NCBI GenBank assembly: GCA_946406115.1
Contig: OX291545.1
Coordinates: 13,158,001 to 13,222,000 of the forward strand
Origin: Apoda limacodes
Taxonomy: Eukaryota > Arthropoda > Insecta > Lepidoptera > Limacodidae
DNA: 64,000 nucleotides
Reading direction: 5' to 3'
Shown here: positions 57,157-64,000 of the stretch, piece after piece
Layout: each line of letters opens with the position of its first letter
Numbering within the stretch: position 1 is the first letter of the stretch
Notes under the pieces: model-generated
What the model was told of the DNA's origin: nothing
Database searches by the model: none
What the model saw: only the letters and a program-made list of their open reading frames with translations
Position numbers and translations under genes: made by a program

Positions 57157-57963
57157 TCGTTTTTTTTTTCAAAACATAAGTTCTTTATCGTAATGAACTT
57201 TATACCAATTATCATTCCCATTGATGTTAGACAATCATGAGCAAGTAAGTACTTATCGTATCTAATACTCCAAGAAGCAAATAATTATTATATAGAGAAG
57301 AGTGGGTATTCAAGCGAAATTATTAAAATACTTACATTCAGAATAAATTGCACAACTTGATTGGCAATTCCAGCAGCTTCCCTATTATTGTTAAACTTTA
57401 AATGATATAAGGTAATTTTCCCTTGTCGGAGTAACGACCAGCGTACTTACGGCGCCAAATAATATGATTGTCGGCGCCGAGTTTCCTTGCTCATAATAAT
57501 TTTCCTTGTAACTACAATTCTACAAGACTATTACATAAAATTAAGACCTTGACCTTGAAGTTATAAATGTATTAGTTTAGCATATTTTACCAACGTTGAG
57601 ATATTTTAATTTTATTGATATATGACTTTCTCTAAAAATACTTTAGCCGTTTTAACTTTTATATCAAAATAAAATCTCTTATTATACTTAAAATAAACGA
57701 ACACTTCGTATTAGTATTTAGTTTTTGATTTAATTAATGACTATTAAAATAATCTTATACAAAGTTACGTTCTTTGTTTCCTTTAGGGCTTTGTGGTTTT
57801 AAGGAGCTTGCCCATGTGAATTTGGTATAGCTTTTAAAATCGCAAAGAGCACTACAAACTTATCTTTAACGTATTACAAATTTACAAAAAAACTATGCTT
57901 AGCTCTAATCAGGCAACCATTACATAATGTAATGCTTCTTTATCTATATAAAAAACATACTCG

Positions 57964-58272
57964 TCAGAAACCTAAAAATCACACTAATATTACAAAGGCG
58001 AAAGTTTGTGGGTGTGTTTGTATGTTTGTTCACGCTCAAACGGCTGGACCAATTTTGATGAAAATAAGTATGGAGGTAGCTGATACCCTGGATTAACACA
58101 TAGGCATTTTGTAATTTTTATACCGAAAATCCAAAAGTTGCCGCGGGAAAAACTAAAACCGCGCTTAAACGAACTATAGCTACAGCTATAGCAAACTTTA
58201 TTAGTATAATTAAGGAGTTCCACGCTGATAACAGATTTAAGGGCGGGTGGAGCCACTGGCAAAATCTAGTCT
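57964..58272 (+). repeat. dispersed repeat (CACACTAATATTACAAAGGC...CTAGT)
   Basis: It starts CACACTAATATTACAAAGGC, then GAAAGTTTGTGGGTGTG, CGGCTGGACCAATTTTGATG and GGATTAACACATAGGCA. It ends GGGCGGGTGGAGCCACTGGC then AAAATCTAGT. It carries the CTATAGCTACAGCTATAG palindrome at about 58182. It is a complete-looking copy of a very common lepidopteran repeat type. Confidence 0.65.
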
Positions 58273-59960
58273 AGATATTAAATAACCGGTCGCATCAAAA
58301 ACGTCTTACGACGACGCAGTCTGGTGGGAACACAAAATTCGATTTTATCACACTCCGCGATACCTCACAAAGATTCCACATTTGCATGGCTTGTCATAAT
58401 CTACTTTGCCAGTACGTGATACAAAATTCTTGATTTACGCCACGCTTCGGTCTCCTGAGTGTGGAAATTGAGAAAATTCATGTTACATTAAATGTAAATA
58501 AAATTTCGTGGGTAGGCTCGTTCTAATTTTGTTTCGTAAATCGTGATTATCATTTTCATTTCACGAATTAGGGTCAAACGTAACCTTAACGTAAGCCTTT
58601 AATAACGTAACCTTTTTTAAAATAAAAATATAGCTGAAAACTTGAGCCGTGTTCCGAGGTAAAATTTGAACAGAATTTTTTAACATCCACGAAGAAAATT
58701 ATGTTTCGTGTAATTTTCATTACTGGCACAAAATGTTGGCGAGTGTTTTATCTTTTGTTTAAATTTTATAGTCATTTTTAATCGATTATATTGACATTGT
58801 TAATATTTAGTATGCAAGTTGTTGCAACCTGTTACTTGTTTATTTAGTTTATTTATAGTATAGATAAATAAAATTAAAGATAGATTTTGATAAATAAAAG
58901 TTAAAGGTTGAACACCTACATACATTTCGTGGTGCGAAATTTTGCTTAGTGATTTTATAAAATAAACTACAAAAAGCTATATATATTTTCATTTATATTA
59001 GATAGATATTATTGTGCTATAAATAAATTAAACAAATAAATATTTAGAATATTTCGCCTGTAAGGGCGTCGTCAAACGTAAATACCAATTTTGCTTACGT
59101 ATACAACGCATACGAACTATTCCCATAATTTGTTTCTTTGTCCTTTGCATATAAAATTGAAACTTCACATAATTAATTCAAATGCAGTAAAACGTGCGTA
59201 TCCTTCGTGGCAGTATCTTCAACCCACCCCACAAATACCCCTTTACCCCTCTCAACATAAAAGAAACTTCCCAATAAATCGGGAAACATGACAACGGCCA
59301 TTTTATTGCCCACTCATATTGACAACTCCCCATATAATATTCACAACAGAACCGTATGGAAGTGTACATAAAGGGCTTTGGGTGTATTATTTACGACCTC
59401 GTACGTCCCTCGTAAATCTGCATCGGACTGGTATCTACGTGGTAAGTATATGGCTCGTAACTTTGATTGGCCTCTTCAGTGGCAGGACTTACCTTTTACT
59501 TGAAGACCTAAGTTTCGGTTAAATTTTATTTGCATAGACTTATGGATCAAGATTGGCCAGCAGTGGATTAGGATAAGGAATGGTAAAATATTAATTTCCT
59601 TAAGCTCTACAATCAAGAGAGCCCTAAGAATTTTTAATTCACCCTGATTAATTCTTAATATAAGGGCACTTGTACCTTATTAAATTTTGTGCACGTACCA
59701 CAACAAATAATATTTTGTGATAACAGTATGGTACAATAAAAAAACTCTTGTATCGATTAATTAATTAAAATGGGAAGTTATAAAGGTTTTTTTTGGCCAC
59801 TGTTATTTTACGGGACTCATAAATGTCATCAAAATGGGTAATCATATGGACCCCTTCAAAAAAAGAGGGGCGGCAACAGGGGTTTTTGTAACCCAAGTCA
59901 TTAAAATGGAGTTTTCCCTAGATTCCCTAGATAGAATTTTAACGACAACTCCTCAATTTT
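58273..59960. other. noncoding stretch without recognisable features
   Basis: AT-rich with short chance frames. No repeat family was matched. Confidence 0.35.
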
Positions 59961-60119
59961 GAAAAAAAAAACGACTATTACTTGACGTTTTCAAGTAGTT
60001 TATGTCCTTTCCCGGGACTTAAAACATTGATCGGTACAGCGGTTTGAGCGTGAAGAGGTAACAGACAGAGTTACTTTGGCATTTATAATATGTATTATTA
60101 TATTCATGGATAGTATAGG
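59961..60119 (-). repeat. GTCTG...GTTACCTCTTCACGC repeat, third copy
   Basis: On the minus strand it reads AAAGTAACTCTGTCTGTTAC, CTCTTCACGCTCAAACCGCT, GTCCCGGGAAAGGACATAAA, then CTACTTGAAAACGTCAAGT and an A/T run. It matches 45735 and 46471 in order. Confidence 0.65.
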
Positions 60120-60464
60120 GATAGTTTGAAGTATATGTATACATAAGATTGTACAAGAGCGAAATTATAATGGCGCTAATGCCATCATAACGATATTTGA
60201 CGCTTCACATGGTGCGCCCTCTATGCTACATGAAAACAAAAAAAAATAGTACTTAATATGTGTTTGACTTTGTTTTTAGTAGCTTTCTTATTTATATTAC
60301 CTACTAAGTGTTTCAATACATATTGTATACTTGTTAGCTGATTATCAAAGTATTGTATTATTACTTTAAACAGAACTTCTTGCCACAGTTTTTGGCAGAA
60401 ATCAACATTGTTTACATTGTATGACGATTCAAAAGTATTCTTAAAAACCAATTTGAATAAATAT

Positions 60465-60578
60465 TATTTGAATTGATTTGATTTGAACAAAATCAGTCCT
60501 CATTTTTTTAAATATCCGCAATCATTCTCATTCTACGGAGCCCTAACTTAATTCGTGTATGACACGCACTTGGCCGGT
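60465..60578 (+). repeat. TTTGA short tandem and AGGGTTCCGTA-type tail
   Basis: TTTGAATTGATTTGATTTGA at 60467 is a short tandem of the kind that ends some LINEs. It is followed from 60488 by AAAATCAGTCC...TATCCGCAATCATTCTCATT...CACGCACTTGGCCGGTG, the same tail as 3062-3158. Confidence 0.5.
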
Positions 60579-61097
60579 GTCACTCAATTTTTATTTAAAT
60601 TTTCCAGAATAAAAAGTAACCTATATGTAGAACGTACAACGACTCCATTGCTTTAACAATTTCTGTACCAAAAAAAAAACAGCTTAAGTGGTTTCTCCGA
60701 AACAATCAAACTTATATATTATAACAAATATATTATTAGTTAGGATTTTATAAGTGCTAAAAATTGTTTAGTTAACAAATGTATCATGATTTATTTGTAA
60801 TAAAATACATTAGTACATTAATTAAATACGAATATTAAAAAAAATGTGAAGACGGAGCCGACATCCTTTGAAGAAGGCAATGGAGCATTAATTTAAACAT
60901 ATATAACTATTTATTTATTTTATTCCCGTTCATAATAACTTAGTTATTGGTTTATCTAAATAAATATAGTATTGTCCTTAATTATATTATTTTTTAAAAT
61001 ACGAAAATAATTAGTTTTATTCTCGAAGTTGCGTCTACGTTTGCTGTCGTAGTTACGGGAACATTAAAGGATCAATAAATAGCATTACACAAAAAAA

Positions 61098-61119
61098 ACT
61101 GTGTTTCCGTGAACACAGT
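61098..61119. repeat. perfect 8-bp hairpin
   Basis: ACTGTGTT, loop TCCGTG, AACACAGT. No repeat family was recognised around it. Confidence 0.6.
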
Positions 61120-61499
61120 CCAATTTCATTTGTCACAACGTGTGTTTTAAAATGTATGTAAACACACAGGTGTCTGTACTTAATATTCACATTAAGAAAT
61201 AAAATAAAAAGAGTAATTTAATAATTATTTAAATTTCTATAACATACATATAAAAGAAAAATATCCAATCTTCTTGTATTAGAATTGGGTTCCGAAAACA
61301 GCAATATCTGGATAGAATCCTTTTGACAGCTTCGGAATATCAGCATGCGATTCGGTTTTGACGAAGCTTATAGGCTTATTAAATTAAGCTTTTACAGTCC
61401 GATTTACGTGAACCTTCATAGATAATTTTATTATTGATTTGTTCAAGTTTTTTGGTTGTCTATTTCTAATGTAATACCTACTAAGAGAAGTAAGGTCAA

Positions 61500-61705
61500 A
61501 GAGAAATATTATTTTATAGTATACTAGCTGAACGGGTAGACGTTGTCCGGCATGATACCGACTGCAGCGCCATCTGCCAGGCTGATTTGTGATTTGAAAC
61601 CATCCAGGGCGCCACTCAAACGCATACAAAAAATCATTTAAATCGGTCCAGCCGTTTAGGAGGAGCACAGTGACATACACACGTACACTACAACTTTATA
61701 TATAA
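61500..61705 (-). repeat. TGGATGGTTT...GCGCTGCAGTCGGT repeat
   Basis: On the minus strand it starts TATATATAAAGTTGTAGTGT, then GCTCCTCCTAAACGGCTGGA and CCGATTTAAATGA, passes CCCTGGATGGTTTCAAATCA and GATGGCGCTGCAGTCGGTAT, and ends CAACGTCTACCCGTTCAGCT then AGTATA. It is apparently complete and lacks the coding relic found in the 45931 copy. Confidence 0.6.
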
Positions 61706-63360
61706 AGAAGATTATGATAAAATTGAGTTAGGCTGCTTATTACAGACGAGGGTGTAAATTACGAGCCGAGAGCGAGGCCGTAATTCAGCCGAGTGTGAAT
61801 TGAGTAGAGCTCATAAGTGTCATACGACTGTTTTCAATACACTTGAAGGACAGTAAATACTTGTATATTTCTAGTAAATTGTTAATATTTAATGGAATAT
61901 AAAAGTTTTGATATGTTTTTAATAGACACTTTAGATTTTTTTTCTACAATTAAGAATTATCGTGTCACAGTAAAAAAAAGAAGAATCGTCATAACCGGAC
62001 GCTAATAAGAAGCTGAAAACTGTACAGTTAAGGCTGCTCTATGAGTTATTTACTTAATTAACAAGTGTTAAAAAAGCACTTTATAGACTTAGTGCCACAC
62101 AAAAAAAAAACACTTCTTATTTTTTAGTTCTGTGTTATTAGTGAAACAAGTAAACCTTGTTACACCTGATCTGAAGCTTTTCTGTTGATATTAAAATATT
62201 CACACTCCGCGCCTCTACTAGCCTTATTTTTTTTTTACCTAGTCATATTATCAATTTTTATAGTTTATCTTTTACTGTTTATACAAATCAATTATGGTTT
62301 TCTCTAACATTAACAATCCGCCGACACTTAAAAAAAAGGTTAAAATCCATTACTAATCTTAACTCCAGTTCACAATATCTGTCTTGCTATTAATACTCCA
62401 GTTTATTAAAATATCGTTACAATAATGTAGTATACGTACAAATGTATATTTGAATGTATGTTTATGTATCTATTAGTATGTTCATGTATTTTATAAGCAA
62501 ACATAGAAGTATTTTATATGTTTATTTCTTTTGACCATTTCCCTTGAAAGTGTAAAATTGGTATAACAAAAAAGGCATCGCCGCAAAAGAGAGAAAAAAT
62601 AAAGATATCTTTATATATATAGATGTAGGTATAGGTACACGAAACTGTCAGTATAATATTTTTGAGGGCTTATGAAAACCTCGTATGCCAAGATCAAAGC
62701 AGACGTGTGTAGATAATGTATGTGATATAATAATATGGTCATTGAATTGTCTTTCTCGTGGTAAAATTATTTTTGTACTATAGGCTAAACTCGGCCACGC
62801 TTCTCAGTGGCCTCATCTCATGGGAACTTCGGGATCATATACAAATTTATCATTTTGTAATAATTTCAATCCATTGACTGATAATAGAGTTTTTTGGAAA
62901 CAAACATACGGAAGACAAATTTTTATACATTATGAACTGTTCTCATAATTTACCTTTCTCAGAATCAATTAATATCACACTTCCAAATTAGGTTGAGGAC
63001 TTGTCAAATCAGTCAGTATTTAATGTTCAATAAATTATCATAGAACCCTCATTTCGAGTACCTACTTAAATAATTATAGAACATTGTGATCTCTTCCTTT
63101 TTTCGTTCAAATTCTTAAGGCAAGGTCGTATTATATTTATTACCGGTTCGAAAATTGGTCAGTGTCCCGTAAAAGTTTCCGTGAGTGCGGTCGGAAAATT
63201 GCCGCATGATCAAAGCCTCCCGTCCGGCACTGGAGCCCTACGAGCTTCCACTCACGACTAAGAGGACTCTTGGGGATACGGGATACACGCGTCTGTTTTC
63301 CTCCCCTACTGGCTTATTACGCACTTTTAATTATTTTAATTAAGTCTATTCATACCGAAT
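61706..63360. other. noncoding stretch
   Basis: Mostly AT-rich. 63165-63300 is GC-balanced (TCCGGCACTGGAGCCCTACG) and could be unique or repeat sequence. Nothing firmer can be said. Confidence 0.35.
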
Positions 63361-63369
63361 GTCGGTGGT

Positions 63370-63670
63370 GGTCGAGGGGTTCAAATTTCACTTCACGTCC
63401 CAAGTGGCGGAGATTCGAACCCCGGGTCGGCGGGTACCAATGAGTCTTTTCTTAATTTCTCATGTACACTGAGTTATTAATTTATTTATTCACACCACTG
63501 GCTTTTCGGTGAAGGAAAATATCGTGAGGAAACCTGCGTACGTCAAGAAAAAATAAAATAAAAGACGTATGTGAAGTTCACAATGTGCCCGCGTGTGGAC
63601 TATGGCCCAAATCACCATCGCTTATGAGGGTAGGCCGTGGCCCAACAGTGGGGACGTATAAGGCTGGCGA
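63370..63670 (+). repeat. dispersed repeat (longest copy of the GTGAAGGAAAATATCGTGAGG family)
   Basis: It has GAGATTCGAACCCCGGGTCG (a B-box-like element in reverse), TTAATTTCTCATGTACACTG, GGTGAAGGAAAATATCGTGA, GAAGTTCACAATGTGCCCGC and GGTAGGCCGTGGCCCAACAG. The same order appears in reverse at 44325-44565 and, in part, at 16215-16375. Confidence 0.6.
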
Positions 63671-63739
63671 GAGATACCGAATGTCGTTTCAGGGGGCTAG
63701 CTCTTGACGACAATCCTTATTACAATTGTGCAGCGATTC

Positions 63740-63870
63740 GTCAGCTACGTGGCTCAGTGGGTAATGACCCGACTGCTGAACCATGGGCGTGGGTTCGATT
63801 CCCGCACTTATGTGATGAACGATTGTATTTGCCTAGTAACTTATCTTCTATGTATACTATGTGTATATGT
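63740..63870 (+). mobile_element. tRNA-derived SINE, 3'-truncated
   Basis: GTCAGCTACGTGGCTCAGTG (A box at 63750-63760), ACCCGACTGCTGAACCATGG and GGTTCGATTCC (B box at 63792-63802) match the minus-strand SINE at 24596-24803. The body (TATGTGATGAACGATTGTAT and on) stops where the minus-strand 5S-derived SINE begins. Confidence 0.75.
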
Positions 63871-63877
63871 ACTTACA

Positions 63878-64000
63878 AAAGAAACCGGCTAATGCGAGTT
63901 GGACCGAGGGTTCCATACGTTTTACCATTTACCATTTGCGTAATTTAAGTGTAAGCGGTCAGCCAACCAAGTACCGACCAAGCCTGACGTTGCTTAGCTT
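63878..64000 (-). mobile_element. 5S-rRNA-derived SINE, running off the window
   Basis: Read from 64000 down: AAGCTAAGCAACGTCAGGCT, TGGTCGGTACTTGGTTGGCT and GACCGCTTACAC form the second half of 5S rRNA. Then comes the tail GTATGGAACCCTCGGTCCAA, CTCGCATTAGCCGGTTTCTT. It joins the same head and the same tail type as the copy at 19823-20007. The 5' part of the head lies beyond the window. Confidence 0.7.

Noticed and set aside
63948..64000. Functional 5S rRNA gene on the minus strand
   Set aside because: The 5S match stops before the 3' end of the rRNA and passes straight into a SINE tail.

Overview
The window looks like AT-rich nuclear DNA from a moth or butterfly (Lepidoptera). The evidence is the repeat content: a jockey-type LINE whose 3' end reads GCTTGTTTGCCACC...GGTATAAAA, repeats that begin AGGGTTCCGTA and end CTTGGCCGGTTTTT, and tRNA-derived SINEs with a GGGTTCGATTCCCGCAC box. 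All are familiar from lepidopteran genomes, but the species cannot be named from this. There are no bacterial-style operons, no rRNA or functional tRNA genes, and no CRISPR. No complete host protein-coding gene can be supported. Most of the window reads as intergenic or intronic DNA carrying layers of old mobile elements. The best hint of a host gene is one possible 59-base internal exon at 43703-43761.

The clearest coding content lies at 7.05-12.27 kb. A Tc1-type DNA transposon (DD34E transposase, now broken) holds an AGGGTTCCGTA-type repeat. That repeat is itself split by a nearly full EN-RT reading frame of a jockey-type LINE. The LINE is disabled by one in-frame stop and a two-base loss. 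At least eight short, 5'-truncated tails of the same or a related LINE are scattered through the window on both strands.

Region by region. 1-7 kb: AT-rich DNA with a possible LTR/primer-binding relic, one AGGGTTCCGTA repeat, a foldback MITE (5327-5706) and two copies of an unassigned repeat ending in a GCACTCCCGGAGTGC hairpin. 7-12.3 kb: the nested transposons. 12.3-20.6 kb: repeat tails, a small GC-rich islet with a CRE palindrome, a 5S-rRNA-derived SINE and a second LINE fragment. 20.6-31 kb: a minus-strand reverse-transcriptase remnant, a full-length tRNA-derived SINE, a 0.4-kb tandem duplication split by a LINE tail, and an AT-rich foldback. 31-40 kb: a PIF/Harbinger-like MITE with TTA target duplications and a minus-strand LINE C-terminus with its 3' UTR. 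40-50 kb: a 5S-derived SINE between 46-bp direct repeats, the possible exon, a composite repeat with a short coding relic, and a 17-bp minisatellite. 50-64 kb: mostly unassigned DNA, a 769-bp copy of the hairpin-ended repeat, and a cluster of SINEs at the right edge, the last of which runs off the window.

No cooperating gene set is visible. The interest is in how the mobile elements are built and layered: the triple nest, SINEs that join a 5S-rRNA-like head to a LINE-type tail, and several foldback elements I cannot assign to a known family.
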